From Nitrospirota bacterium (lineage in GTDB: Bacteria; Nitrospirota; Leptospirillia; Leptospirillales; Leptospirillaceae), in the NCBI GenBank assembly GCA_021801345.1, contig JAJYYA010000063.1, positions 1 to 58,989 on the forward strand: 58,989 nucleotides of DNA, read 5' to 3'. Of this stretch, positions 22,705 through 32,849 are shown in pieces. The notes beneath the pieces were generated by a model. The model was not told the origin of the DNA, searched no databases, and worked only from the letters and a program-made list of their open reading frames with translations. Positions within the stretch are counted from its first letter, which is position 1, and each line of letters starts with the position of its first letter. The translations under genes and the position numbers were made by a program.

Positions 22705-23556
22705 TCAGGCCGCGTAGGCGTGAAGACCGGGAATGATAAAGCTCACCCCCCAGTAAAGGAAGATCACCGCCACGAAACCGAGGATAGAGAAGTAGGCACT
22801 CGGCGCCCCACGGAGCCCCCGGGTCATACGGGCATGAAGATATGCGGCATAGACGAACCAGGTAATCAGCGACCAGGTCTCCTTGGGATCCCAGGACCAA
22901 TAGCCTCCCCACGCCTCATAGGCCCACATGGCCCCGAAGATAACGCCCAGGGTGAGGAGAGGAAAGCCCACCAGAACAGATTTGTAGGTGAGATCGTCGA
23001 GATCTTCCGCCGACGGGAACTCCTGAAGGATCCACCCCACCGAGCCCTTCTTTTCTGCGCGCCGCTTGGCCAGATAGATCCCGGCGAGCGCCGCAGAGAT
23101 TCCGAAGGCGGCATAGGAGAGGAACATCGTGAAGACATGAACTTTGAGCCAGTAGGAATTCAAGGCCGGATTTAAGGGCTCGACCATCTGATAGCGGTAG
23201 GGAAGCATCCGGGCCGCCCCCACGGCAAACATGACGATGGTCAGGACAAAGGCCCCGGCTACGCGGACCTTGTACTTGAACTCCATCACCATGTATCCGA
23301 GAACCGAGGCCCAGGAGAAAAGGAAGAGGGTTTCATAGAGGTTCGACCAGGGGGCATGATGGTCGGCGAGACCTCGCCCCACAAGGGCCGCCGTATTGAC
23401 GATCCAGCCCGAAAAGGTCACCGTGGAGGCAATCGCCCCGACCTCCTTGCAGTGTGAGATAAGAAAAAGAAAATAAATCACTGTAGCGGCAAGATAAAGA
23501 ACAATCACAGTATTGTAAAGAATAAAGGAGGAACCGACTGAGTTGATCAGGGACAT
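22705..23556 (-). CDS. ccsB: System II cytochrome c heme ligation protein CcsB/ResC
   Basis: A 283-residue membrane protein with about eight helices. The tryptophan-rich heme-handling motif is WGGYWSWDPKETWSLITW, diagnostic of the CcsA/ResC/CcmC family, and conserved histidines are present in DHHAPWSNLYETLFLFSW, KVHVFTMFLSYAAF and YAAYLHARM. With ResB it exports heme and attaches it to apocytochrome c. The start has AAGGAG at the right distance. It ends 14 bp before resA and begins 115 bp after the resB stop. Confidence 0.95.
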   Translation of the reverse strand: MSLINSVGSSFILYNTVIVLYLAATVIYFLFLISHCKEVGAIASTVTFSGWIVNTAALVGRGLADHHAPWSNLYETLFLFSWASVLGYMVMEFKYKVRVAGAFVLTIVMFAVGAARMLPYRYQMVEPLNPALNSYWLKVHVFTMFLSYAAFGISAALAGIYLAKRRAEKKGSVGWILQEFPSAEDLDDLTYKSVLVGFPLLTLGVIFGAMWAYEAWGGYWSWDPKETWSLITWFVYAAYLHARMTRGLRGAPSAYFSILGFVAVIFLYWGVSFIIPGLHAYAA

Positions 23557-23671
23557 CGCCTATCTCCTTGCAAAATGAGCCATATACCGCTCCCGCCGCC
23601 CGCCTGTGACCGAAAGAGAGGTCCCGGAAGGTTGCAGGAGAGTCCATTGTCGCGAAACCGTCATTTCCGGA

Positions 23672-25243
23672 TTAGACTCCGGGGGAGAGGGACGGCGCCC
23701 CCATCTCCCTCTCCGGACGGGGCGTCGCCTCGTCGGAAGGGGCAAGATCCGAGCGGATCTCGGAGACAAGGGATTCGAACTCGCGTCCAAAACCGATCTT
23801 GTCCTTGTGGCCAAAGCCTCCGGCTAAGAGCTGGACCCCTTCTCCCCGAACACGGATACGCATCCAGATCTTCCGGTGGAAGATGAAGGACGAGAGGAAG
23901 AGTCCGCCGACGAGAAGAAAGGAGCCGGTCCAGACAATCGGAACACCCGGATCCTTGGCAAGCTCCAAGCCGGTGTAGAAGGGGGCATGGTATCCCCCGA
24001 AAATAAAGAATTCCGGCACTTTTTTCAAGACCTGGACCTGGGGAAACTTATAAAAATACCAGGGACTTCCCAAAAGTTTTCCATCCTGGGAGACCTCGAT
24101 CTGGACCGCAGGATTCTTGGGTTTCTCCGACTGGGTGAAGACCGATCCGGTCTTGGGATCAAAGGCAAAGTCCGAAACGTACCGCACCATTTTCAGCGTA
24201 TAGGGGGTTCCCGGAACGGCCAGGGGAGTATCCCACGCAAGGGAAAATCGCCCGATAAACTTCTTTTTCACCTTGTCGACGACCAGAATGTCGGCCTTTT
24301 CCAGCCTGTCTGGCGCCTCTCCGAAGCTCGCCTGGTAAAATCTGAGCCCCTGGAAGCTGAGCGGATGGTTGACGGCCACGACCTTGTGCTTCAGGATCTT
24401 GCCGTCCTTCAGGATGTCCACATCGCTGAAGTAGGCCTTCACCATCCCGTTCTTGTAATGGGTGATCCAGAACTTGTTCACCCTCAGGTCCCATCCCCCC
24501 TGAGGAATGAAGGTGGTGGTGTGGACATAGAAGGTTCCGAACAGCCGGAAGCCCGTCAGGCTGCCCAAAAGCCCTCCCGCCAGAATCACAATCACCGACA
24601 GGTGGGCGACATGCGAGCCGATGCGACCGAGGACACCCTTGTGGGCGTAGAGGGCAATATCCTTTCCGTCCGGCGCCATCTCGACCTTGTACCGGCGGCT
24701 TTCAAGACGCGTCTTCACGGCCTCCGGAAGATCGGAGACGGCCACCCGGGGTCGGGAAACAGAGATCTCGGAGTATTCCCGCTGTCTTTTCAGAAAATCG
24801 GGACTGACCGAGATTCTTTCCCGGAACAGCGACCGGATGGTGACGGGAAAGCGACGGTAGACACAGGTCAGGGCGTTGACGCAAAGGAGGGCCAGAAAGC
24901 TCGTGTAATACCAGCTGTGGTAGATGTTGTCGACCTTGAGTCCGACGATCCATGGCCCCCACTTTGGACCATAGGTGGTGACATAGTAGGAAGCATCCCG
25001 GCCCTGCTCGATGAAGGTCCCGAAAATCGTCAGGACCGCGAGGGTCATGAAGAGGACGATCGCAAGGATAAGGGAGGAGAGAAACCTGATGAGGATGTGG
25101 TCGCGAACAGGGCGGGAGGCTGCCGGAGGCATGGCGCCACTGGACGGACGAGACGAATCCGATCCGCCTGCACCTTCATCGACTCCCGAGGAGCCCTCCC
25201 ACTCGAGCGCCTGCTGCTCTTCGGGATCTAATCGTTCAGTCAT
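23672..25243 (-). CDS. resB: System II cytochrome c biogenesis protein ResB
   Basis: A 523-residue ResB/Ccs1 protein. ATG at 25243 is preferred over the ATG two codons upstream because AAGG then has six-base spacing. After a 45-residue acidic, disordered N-terminus come helices at about 50-75 (LILAIVLFMTLAVLTIFGTFI), 110-128 and 175-200 (IGSHVAHLSVIVILAGGLLGS), then a large periplasmic domain with HPLSFQGLRFYQASFG, a ResB signature, and a final helix at about 450-475 before a polar tail. It forms the heme-ligation complex with CcsB. First gene of a seven-gene operon. Confidence 0.94.
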   Translation of the reverse strand: MTERLDPEEQQALEWEGSSGVDEGAGGSDSSRPSSGAMPPAASRPVRDHILIRFLSSLILAIVLFMTLAVLTIFGTFIEQGRDASYYVTTYGPKWGPWIVGLKVDNIYHSWYYTSFLALLCVNALTCVYRRFPVTIRSLFRERISVSPDFLKRQREYSEISVSRPRVAVSDLPEAVKTRLESRRYKVEMAPDGKDIALYAHKGVLGRIGSHVAHLSVIVILAGGLLGSLTGFRLFGTFYVHTTTFIPQGGWDLRVNKFWITHYKNGMVKAYFSDVDILKDGKILKHKVVAVNHPLSFQGLRFYQASFGEAPDRLEKADILVVDKVKKKFIGRFSLAWDTPLAVPGTPYTLKMVRYVSDFAFDPKTGSVFTQSEKPKNPAVQIEVSQDGKLLGSPWYFYKFPQVQVLKKVPEFFIFGGYHAPFYTGLELAKDPGVPIVWTGSFLLVGGLFLSSFIFHRKIWMRIRVRGEGVQLLAGGFGHKDKIGFGREFESLVSEIRSDLAPSDEATPRPEREMGAPSLSPGV

Positions 25244-25294
25244 TATCATCCTTGCCGTAAGTCAGAATGGCCGCACGTTGCCTTTTCCCATGAG

Positions 25295-25361
25295 GAAAAA
25301 AGGACAGGCCACTATCCATGAATTTTTTGGAAGCTTTTTGGTTCTTCAAGAATACCTGTCC
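25295..25361 (-). terminator. Terminator after the mla operon
   Basis: On the minus strand GGACAGG (25355-25361) can pair with CCTGTCC (25302-25308), which is followed at once by a run of T (25295-25301). The loop is long (about 46 nt) and holds smaller pairings, so folding is plausible rather than certain. It lies about 40 bp beyond the mlaD stop. Confidence 0.5.
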
Positions 25362-25398
25362 GGAACTCCCTGCGTCAAACTCCGGCCGATATTCCATC

Positions 25399-26928
25399 CT
25401 AGGGCAAATGCCCCGCGATGAGATACTTGAGCGTCTCGTCGCTTAAGATAAGCCCGCCGCCCACCATGGGAGAGGCGACGGAGGCGTTGAAGGCGTTGTA
25501 GTAGCCCGCATTGAGCCAGAGATGGCCAAAAAGCGTATATGTGAGAAAGAGCCGCGAGTAGGGGTTGGGGGTCATCGGATCGTAGGTGCCGATATTGTAT
25601 ACGGTGAAGGTCAGAAACAAATTCTTCAGGATCTGGTAGTCGGCCCCGAACCCGAAGCTGTTCTGAATCAGTCCGACCCGGACATCGAAGTCTCCGAACT
25701 TCTCTCCGAACTCCGCGCTGAGCTTGATTCCCTGGGTGGTTCCCGTCACCTGGGTGGGGCCTGCAACGTAATTTCCGTTGATCTGAGTGTAAGAGGTGCT
25801 CTGGGTATAGTAGGGATTTGTGGTGCTCACAACCTGAATCCGGTAGAACTTGTCGGAACGGGGATAGAGATCGAGAGTGAAAAACCCTTCCGAGGTTCCC
25901 GCCTTCGTCATATAGAGCCCCCGCATCCAGACGTCAAGCCGCATGCGGTCGGCCTTGTTGGTCACCCCCGAAAGCTTCTTCAGGGTTTTGGACAGGTTGT
26001 CGTAGACATCGGGGTTGTTGACGAGTCGGCCAATGGTTCCCTGGCCGTCGTCGATCTTCTTGAGAATACTGTTGAGGTGGGCAAGGGAGCTATTGGCGCT
26101 GTCGTAAGCGTCATTTTTGTTGACGAGAGAGCCGATCGTCCCGACTCCGTCGTCGATCTTTGTCGCGATCGAGTCGACCCGATTGAGGATATCGGGCGAC
26201 TTCTTTTTGAGGGAGACGGAAAAATCCCGAAGGTTTTTTGTCAGCTCGTCGAGATGCCTGAGGGTCTTTTTGATCTCCTCCTTGCCTTCCGGCGTCCCGA
26301 GAGAGACCTTGAGAGAGTGGGAAACGGCGCTGATGTCATCGGCTATCTTATTGAGCTTCTTGATGAGCCGGTTGACGCTGACCGTCGTTCCCGGAGCGGA
26401 GAGAGTCCCCCCTGACCTTACCTCTTTCCCCGGAGGAGCGGCAGGGATCACCGGGGACGGAGAAGGGGGCTGCGAAGGGAGGGAGTCGGCCAGCGCGGCC
26501 GGTGGCGCGATCTCTCCGAACAGCCTCTTCAGAAGACCGGGCCGGTCAGGGTCCCGGGAGGGATCAAGGTAGGGGTGCACTCTCGAAGGCCCTTCCTCGA
26601 TCTCGACATACATCTTCCCGAGAAACCCGTTGGAAAAAATGACGGCACGAGCGTCGGCAGGGATCACGACCTTCTTGTCGACAAGCATCCTGACCCGGGC
26701 CCGGCCCGAGCTCCCGAGTACGATCGTATCGACCTCCCCCACCTTGACGCCGGCCACCTCGACATCCGTCCCCTTTTCGAGGCCGTCGACCGAACCGAAC
26801 TCAGCATAAAAGGCGTAGGAGTGTTCGGGATTCATCCTGTGGTGAGAAAGGCGCAGCGAGAGGAAGACGAGCGTGCCCACGGCCATGAGCACAAAGACCC
26901 CCAACCTCGTTTCTGCGGAGAGCTTCAC
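25399..26928 (-). CDS. mlaD: MlaD/Mce-family lipid-transport protein fused to a beta-rich C-terminal domain
   Basis: GTG at 26928 with AAGGAG seven bases upstream gives 509 residues. Residues about 7-28 are a membrane anchor (LGVFVLMAVGTLVFLSL); about 35-115 form the MCE domain (SVDGLEKGTDVEVAGVKVGEV). A Pro/Ser linker follows, then about 140 helical residues with repeated GTIGxLVNxxDxYD units. The last about 175 residues are amphipathic strands (RLDVWMRGLYMTKAG, FGFGADYQILKNLFLTFTVY, VGGGLILSDETLKYLIAGHL), like an outer-membrane barrel. Ordinary MlaD is about 150-180 residues. It works with the MlaF/MlaE pair just upstream and may bridge the periplasm. Confidence 0.85.
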   Translation of the reverse strand: MKLSAETRLGVFVLMAVGTLVFLSLRLSHHRMNPEHSYAFYAEFGSVDGLEKGTDVEVAGVKVGEVDTIVLGSSGRARVRMLVDKKVVIPADARAVIFSNGFLGKMYVEIEEGPSRVHPYLDPSRDPDRPGLLKRLFGEIAPPAALADSLPSQPPSPSPVIPAAPPGKEVRSGGTLSAPGTTVSVNRLIKKLNKIADDISAVSHSLKVSLGTPEGKEEIKKTLRHLDELTKNLRDFSVSLKKKSPDILNRVDSIATKIDDGVGTIGSLVNKNDAYDSANSSLAHLNSILKKIDDGQGTIGRLVNNPDVYDNLSKTLKKLSGVTNKADRMRLDVWMRGLYMTKAGTSEGFFTLDLYPRSDKFYRIQVVSTTNPYYTQSTSYTQINGNYVAGPTQVTGTTQGIKLSAEFGEKFGDFDVRVGLIQNSFGFGADYQILKNLFLTFTVYNIGTYDPMTPNPYSRLFLTYTLFGHLWLNAGYYNAFNASVASPMVGGGLILSDETLKYLIAGHLP

Positions 26929-26983
26929 GGACAGACTCCTTCGATGGACATTTAAAAAAGGCCCCCGCGCCAAAACGGGGCCT

Positions 26984-27772
26984 TCACGATACCCTCGTCT
27001 CGTCGGAAAGAACCGGAATCGGCCCCCGGGTCTCTCCATGGACAAACTGGCTTAAAAGGGGGTCGGAAGTCGTTCGGACCTCCTCCGGGGTTCCGGAAAA
27101 TCGGATCTCTCCCCGGTACAGAAAAAGGATTCTGTCGGAAATCCGGAAAGCGCTGTTCATGTCGTGTGTGATGACGAGGCTTGTCACGCCAAGATCCTTC
27201 TTCATCTTCATAATCAGTTCGTCGATCGAGGCGGCCAGAACGGGGTCGAGTCCGGTCGTCGGCTCATCGTAGAGGAGAATGCCTGGAGCCAGAGCGATCG
27301 CCCGGGCGATTCCCACGCGCTTCTTCATCCCCCCCGAGATCTGAGAGGGAAACTTTTCCTCCACCGACACGGGCAATCCGACCATGCGAAGCTTCTCTCT
27401 CGCCAGATCAAGGATCGTCTTTCGGGGAATCTCCCGACGATGCATAAAAAGCCCGAAGGCGACATTTTCCAGGCAGGTCATGGAGTCGAAAAGAGCCGAC
27501 TCCTGAAAGACCATCCCCATCTTTCTCCGGACCCGGGAAAGATCCTCCCCTGAAAGGGTCCCGATCTCCTCGCCGTCGATCTTGACGATTCCGCGGTCGG
27601 GAGACATGAGCCGCATGACGTGTTTCAAAAGCACCGACTTCCCCTGCCCGGACCCCCCGATAATGCAGTAGGTTTGTCCCTTTGGCACGGAGAAGGTAAT
27701 CTCCTTGAGAACCTCCTGGAGACCGAACCGCTTCGAAAGACCCTCGATAACGATACTTTCAGTCGGAACCAT
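26984..27772 (-). CDS. mlaF: MlaF-type ABC transporter ATPase
   Basis: A 262-residue ATPase starting at ATG 27772, which overlaps the mlaE stop (TGATG). Walker A is IIGGSGQGKSVLLKH, the signature is SQISGGMKKRVGIARAIAL, Walker B is GILLYDEPTTGLDPV and the switch is SLVITHDMNSAFRISD. GGMKKRVG rather than the common GGxxQRV is a hallmark of the MlaF/Ttg2A group. It powers MlaE in moving phospholipid between inner and outer membranes. An in-frame ATG at 27784 is an alternative start. Confidence 0.94.
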   Translation of the reverse strand: MVPTESIVIEGLSKRFGLQEVLKEITFSVPKGQTYCIIGGSGQGKSVLLKHVMRLMSPDRGIVKIDGEEIGTLSGEDLSRVRRKMGMVFQESALFDSMTCLENVAFGLFMHRREIPRKTILDLAREKLRMVGLPVSVEEKFPSQISGGMKKRVGIARAIALAPGILLYDEPTTGLDPVLAASIDELIMKMKKDLGVTSLVITHDMNSAFRISDRILFLYRGEIRFSGTPEEVRTTSDPLLSQFVHGETRGPIPVLSDETRVS

Positions 27773-28551
27773 CAGAAGAGCCATGCCGTCAAAAAGTAGT
27801 CCACGACAAGGATACTCATCGACCCGCTTACCACGGCAAAGGTCACGGCTCTTCCCACCCCTGCCGCCCCTCCGGAGGCAACAAATCCGGTCCGGCAGGC
27901 CCACAGAGAGAGAAGCCCGCCAAAGAAGACCGACTTCACGATCCCGGAGAGGAAGTCGTGAAGGGTCACATAGTGGCTGATTTCCTGGAAGTAGAGATGA
28001 GGGGACAGCCCCAGAAGCTTGACCGCGACGACATAGCCCCCTCCGATCCCCACCAGGTCCGCCAAGGCTGTAAGGAGCGGAAGCGCGACAAGAGAAGCAT
28101 AGAGACGCGGCGTCACCAGATAGTCGACCGGGTCGACGGCGAGGGTCTCGAGCGCATCGATCTGTTCGCTGACTCTCATGCTTCCGAGTTCGGCTGCCAT
28201 GGCTGAACCCGAGCGCCCCGTCACCATGAGACTTGTAATGACGGGTCCGAGCTCGCGCGTCATGGAAAGAGTCACGACTGCTCCCACAAGCCCCTCGGCA
28301 TTGAATTTCCGGAAACCGATCCAGGCTTGAAGGGCCAGAACCATGCCGGTAAAGAAGGCGGTGACGACCACGACCAGGGTCGAGTCGGCCCCGATGCGAA
28401 GGAGTTGCTCGAAAAAATTCCTGGCGATGAAGGACGGCCTGAAGAGACCTCTGAGGCCCGCCATTCCCATCAGAAAAAGAGAACCGGCCACCTCGGGGAT
28501 CCTGGGAAGAGATTCAGACAGGAAGGTCCGAAGCCGAGAGCGCGCCTCCAA
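27772..28551 (-). CDS. mlaE: MlaE-type ABC transporter permease
   Basis: A 259-residue permease with five to six helices. The conserved MlaE core is visible: FFTGMVLALQAWIGFRKF, MTRELGPVITSLMVTGRSGSAMAAELGSMRVSEQIDALE (split across the EQxDAL motif) and YLVTPRLYASLVALPLLT. The TTG start at 28551 is supported by AAGGAGG four bases upstream and lies 38 bp inside the 3' end of alr, so translation of the two is likely linked. Partner of MlaF and the MlaD-like fusion. Confidence 0.93.
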   Translation of the reverse strand: MEARSRLRTFLSESLPRIPEVAGSLFLMGMAGLRGLFRPSFIARNFFEQLLRIGADSTLVVVVTAFFTGMVLALQAWIGFRKFNAEGLVGAVVTLSMTRELGPVITSLMVTGRSGSAMAAELGSMRVSEQIDALETLAVDPVDYLVTPRLYASLVALPLLTALADLVGIGGGYVVAVKLLGLSPHLYFQEISHYVTLHDFLSGIVKSVFFGGLLSLWACRTGFVASGGAAGVGRAVTFAVVSGSMSILVVDYFLTAWLF

Positions 28552-29758
28552 CGTACCTCCTTTCGGACCGGTGGCCCATGAGGCAAAGGATTTCGTAGGG
28601 GATGGTCCCCGCCTCGCGTGCCAGATGATCGACGGTCATGGAGAGCGGGTCCCCCGGGTCAATGAGACAGACCCATTCTTTCGGCATTTCATCCGCCGGG
28701 ATGTCGGTCATGTCGACGGCCACCATGTCCATGCAGACCCGCCCCAGGAAGGGAAGTTTCCGACCGGCGGCCACCGCCCACCCCCGGCCAGAAAGAAGGC
28801 GGGGAAGGCCGTCGGCATAGCCCATGCCCAGGACCCCGATCCGGCTCTTCCGGGCAAGTCGTACCGTTCGTCCATAAGAGACGGAACTTCCACCGGGAAG
28901 AGTCCTGACAGACAAAAGGCGCCCCTCGACTCTGAAAACCGGCCGGACATCGGGGGATCGCACCCATCCGTTTCGGATCTCCCGGGAGGCTTCCGGGTAA
29001 TGACCGTACAGAAGAAGCCCGGGCCGAGCCCAGGCCGACAAGGGAGGGCCTGAAGAGATTAACGGAGGGTCCAGGGAAACCTTTCCAGAGAGTACGGCCC
29101 CGCTGCTTGCCATATGGATCACCGAAAGCCGGGAAAGGGCCGGGTGGTTCCTGACGGCTGTGACTCCCCTGCGGAAGATCTCCCTGCAGGCCTCCGAGTC
29201 CTCCCGATCCTCCGAAACCGGGAAATGGGTCATGAGCCCTTCGATTCTGACAGAGGACAGGGCCTCCAGTCGATCAAGAATATCCACAAGCTCTTCCGGG
29301 AGAAAGCCAAGCCTTCCCATGCCGGAATCGATCTTCAGATGAAGGGGAAGACACGCTCCGCCGGTTGAGGAATCTTCGAGGAGTCGGATCTGGTCCGCGT
29401 GATGAAGAACGGGAGTGAGACTGAGGCGTCGGCAGAGAGAGACCTCCCCCGGAGAGAATCCGCCGAGCAGGACGATCTGGCCATCATAGCCCGATTCGCG
29501 AAGAAGGCAGGCCTCGTCGGCCCCCATGACGGCAACGCGGGGAATTCCCGCAAGGGAAATTGCCCTGGACACTGGAATCATCCCGTGCCCGTAGGCGTTT
29601 GATTTGATGACCGGAAGAAGATCCTCTCCGGGAGAGAGAGACGATTTCACCTCCCGAATATTGCCGAGAAGACCTCCCAGATCGACAGTCACGCGGCTCC
29701 GGGCCGCAGGGGAATCTCCGGACCGAAGGTCGTCGGCAAGGGGAGCAGAGGGTGTCAT
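28514..29758 (-). CDS. alr: Alanine racemase
   Basis: A 414-residue PLP enzyme making D-alanine for peptidoglycan. The PLP lysine is in LLPVIKSNAYGHGMIPV (family KANAYGHG), and the catalytic tyrosine of the second half is in IGVLGMGYADGLPRLLSG. Also visible are KIDSGMGRLGFLPEE, the LMTHFP segment, RPGLLLYGHYPE and GRVCMDMVAVDMTD. Length is somewhat longer than the usual 360-390 because of a polar N-terminal extension of about 20 residues. Its 3' end overlaps mlaE by 38 bp. Confidence 0.94.
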   Translation of the reverse strand: MTPSAPLADDLRSGDSPAARSRVTVDLGGLLGNIREVKSSLSPGEDLLPVIKSNAYGHGMIPVSRAISLAGIPRVAVMGADEACLLRESGYDGQIVLLGGFSPGEVSLCRRLSLTPVLHHADQIRLLEDSSTGGACLPLHLKIDSGMGRLGFLPEELVDILDRLEALSSVRIEGLMTHFPVSEDREDSEACREIFRRGVTAVRNHPALSRLSVIHMASSGAVLSGKVSLDPPLISSGPPLSAWARPGLLLYGHYPEASREIRNGWVRSPDVRPVFRVEGRLLSVRTLPGGSSVSYGRTVRLARKSRIGVLGMGYADGLPRLLSGRGWAVAAGRKLPFLGRVCMDMVAVDMTDIPADEMPKEWVCLIDPGDPLSMTVDHLAREAGTIPYEILCLMGHRSERRYVGGALSASDLPV

Positions 29759-29780
29759 GGGCAGCCCCGAGCGTCAGGAC

Positions 29781-30335
29781 TCAGGTCGTCAGGATCTCCT
29801 GCTCCTTTTTCTTGGCATGCTCGTCAACCTTTGAGGAGGCGCTGTCGACAAGCTTCTGTACATCCTCCTGAAGACGCTTGATACGGTCTTCGGGAAGGTG
29901 TCCATCCTTGCCCTTCTTCTTGAGGTCCTCATTGGCATCGCGCCGGAGGTTCCGGAGAGAGACCTTGGCCTCTTCCGCCATCTTTTTGAGAAGCTTCACC
30001 AAGTCCTTCCGGCGATCTTCCGTCATCGGCGGAACGACCATGCGAACGCATTTTCCGTCATTTTGGGGCGTCAGGCCCAGGTTTGCCGCCATGATCGCCT
30101 TCTCGATATCGGAGATGAGCTTCGTCTCCCAAGGGGTGATCGTAATCATGCGATTGTCGACGATATTGAGAGCGGCCACCTTGTCGAGGGAGACCTGATT
30201 TCCGTAGTAGTCGAGACGGATATGTTCGACCAGGGTCAGAGACGGGCGTCCCGTCCGGAGCGTGCTGATCTCCTTCCGGAAATGCTCGACTGCTTGATCC
30301 ATCTTGACGCCATAGATCTTGACCTCAGAATCCAC
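29781..30335 (-). CDS. frr: Ribosome recycling factor
   Basis: A 184-residue RRF that splits post-termination ribosomes together with EF-G. GTG at 30335, with GGAGG upstream, gives the standard length and N-terminus (KMDQAVEHFRKEISTLRTGRPS). Hallmarks are DYYGNQVSLDKVA, ITPWETKLISDIEKAI, NDGKCVRMVVPPMTEDRRKDLVKLLKKMAEEAKVSLRNLRRD (family NxG...R...PPLTxERRxxLVK) and the C-terminal LVDSASSKVDEHAKKKEQEIL. Gene order rpsB-tsf-pyrH-frr is widely conserved. Confidence 0.97.
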   Translation of the reverse strand: MDSEVKIYGVKMDQAVEHFRKEISTLRTGRPSLTLVEHIRLDYYGNQVSLDKVAALNIVDNRMITITPWETKLISDIEKAIMAANLGLTPQNDGKCVRMVVPPMTEDRRKDLVKLLKKMAEEAKVSLRNLRRDANEDLKKKGKDGHLPEDRIKRLQEDVQKLVDSASSKVDEHAKKKEQEILTT

Positions 30336-30377
30336 TCCCCACCTCCCCGTTCCCAGGCCCGACACTGGGTCTTTGTT

Positions 30378-31690
<1,313 letters not shown>

Positions 31691-31724
31691 CTCTTGCAGA
31701 TCCTCCGTTTATCCTTGCGTTCCG

Positions 31725-31770
31725 CGTGCGCCGTCCCCCCGCCGCCCGGGCATCTGGCCCGAAGCGCACG
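31725..31770 (-). promoter_or_regulatory. Nested hairpin in the rpsB-tsf spacer (possible attenuator)
   Basis: CGTGCGC (31725-31731) pairs with GCGCACG (31764-31770), enclosing a second stem CGGGC/GCCCG (31747-31751 and 31757-31761). It lies between the rpsB stop and the tsf start. A T-run occurs before the hairpin in transcript order, not after it, so it is not a standard terminator; a processing or pausing site is possible. Confidence 0.4.
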
Positions 31771-31798
31771 GAGGTCGCGTCAAAAAAGGGCGTATCAC

Positions 31799-32569
31799 CT
31801 ATTCGGCCTTTTCGTCTCCCGCCTTGAAGGCTTCCTCAAGACCCGCGTTGATGACCGCTGGTTCCGGAGACTTCTGGGCCGTCCGGCGAGAAAGACCGCC
31901 TTCGATCACGGCGTCGGCGATTCCTTCGGCCATCAGACGGATCGAACGGATGGCATCATCGTTGGCCGGAATGGGAAAGTCGATCAGGTCCGGGTCGCAG
32001 TTGGTGTCGACCATCGCAACAACGGGAATCCCCAGGCGGTTGGCCTCGTGGATCGCGATATGTTCCTTCTTGGGGTCGACGACGAAGATGGCTCCGGGAA
32101 GCTGGCCCATCCCCCGAATTCCGGAGAGGGTCCCGCGAAGTTTCGATTCTTCCTTTTCAAGCTGGGCGATCTCCTTCTTGGGAAGACGGGCCCACTGCTC
32201 TCCTTCCTTCATCGCCTCGATCTTCTTGAGGCGGTCGACCGACTTGCGGATGGTCTGATGGTTCGTGAGCATCCCTCCAAGCCAGCGCTGAGTAATATGG
32301 AACATCCCGCAACGCTCGGCCTCCTCGACGATAATCGACTGGGCCTGCTTCTTGGTCGCAATGAAGAGGACGGTCTTTCCTTCGCCGACAATCTTCTTGA
32401 TGAAGGCGGTCGCCTGACGGTAGCGGCGGGTGGTCTGCTGGAGATCGATGATATAAATTCCATTGCGCTCGCCATAAATAAAACGCTTCATCTTGGGATT
32501 CCAGCGTTTTGTCTGGTGTCCGAAGTGGACTCCGGCGTCGAGAAGTTCCTTGATTGTCACTGTTGCCAT
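31799..32569 (-). CDS. rpsB: 30S ribosomal protein S2
   Basis: A 256-residue S2. Signature segments are [119 protein letters not shown] (two family blocks) near the middle. It has an acidic C-terminal tail. First gene of the rpsB-tsf-pyrH-frr cluster, with a structured leader at 32613-32650 that could serve autoregulation by S2. Confidence 0.97.
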   Translation of the reverse strand: MATVTIKELLDAGVHFGHQTKRWNPKMKRFIYGERNGIYIIDLQQTTRRYRQATAFIKKIVGEGKTVLFIATKKQAQSIIVEEAERCGMFHITQRWLGGMLTNHQTIRKSVDRLKKIEAMKEGEQWARLPKKEIAQLEKEESKLRGTLSGIRGMGQLPGAIFVVDPKKEHIAIHEANRLGIPVVAMVDTNCDPDLIDFPIPANDDAIRSIRLMAEGIADAVIEGGLSRRTAQKSPEPAVINAGLEEAFKAGDEKAE

Positions 32570-32612
32570 GAGATTTCCCTTTCTCTGGGTTTTTCCCTGC
32601 GAACCTGTCCCG

Positions 32613-32650
32613 CCATAGAGTCTCGAAATCTGCGACTCTCGCCTCTATGG
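32613..32650 (-). promoter_or_regulatory. Hairpin in the rpsB leader
   Basis: CCATAGAG (32613-32620) pairs perfectly with CTCTATGG (32643-32650); an alternative inner stem GAGTC/GACTC (32618-32622 and 32633-32637) competes with it. It lies 44-81 bases upstream of the rpsB ATG, where S2-binding leader elements occur in other bacteria. The known S2 leader consensus was not checked. Confidence 0.4.
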
Positions 32651-32781
32651 ACCCGTGGGACTCCGGATCTCTCCGCGGCCCGCTTTTGGAATAATTGTCA
32701 AAAGTGTGTGTCGACCCTGCCGTCACTTATCACACTGAGATCCTTGACTTCCTCCGGACTCGAAGGGAGACGGGATCGTCC

Positions 32782-32802
32782 GGGCGGTGTCGCTGACCGC
32801 CC
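32782..32802. repeat. Perfect 7-bp hairpin between argJ and rpsB
   Basis: GGGCGGT (32782-32788), a seven-base loop and ACCGCCC (32796-32802). It lies about 50 bp beyond the argJ stop. The T-rich stretch lies before rather than after the stem on the minus strand, so it is at best a weak argJ terminator. Confidence 0.4.
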
Positions 32803-32849
32803 ATAAAAGCATTTATTTTTACCACAAACAAAAATAATCTTCAACCAGA

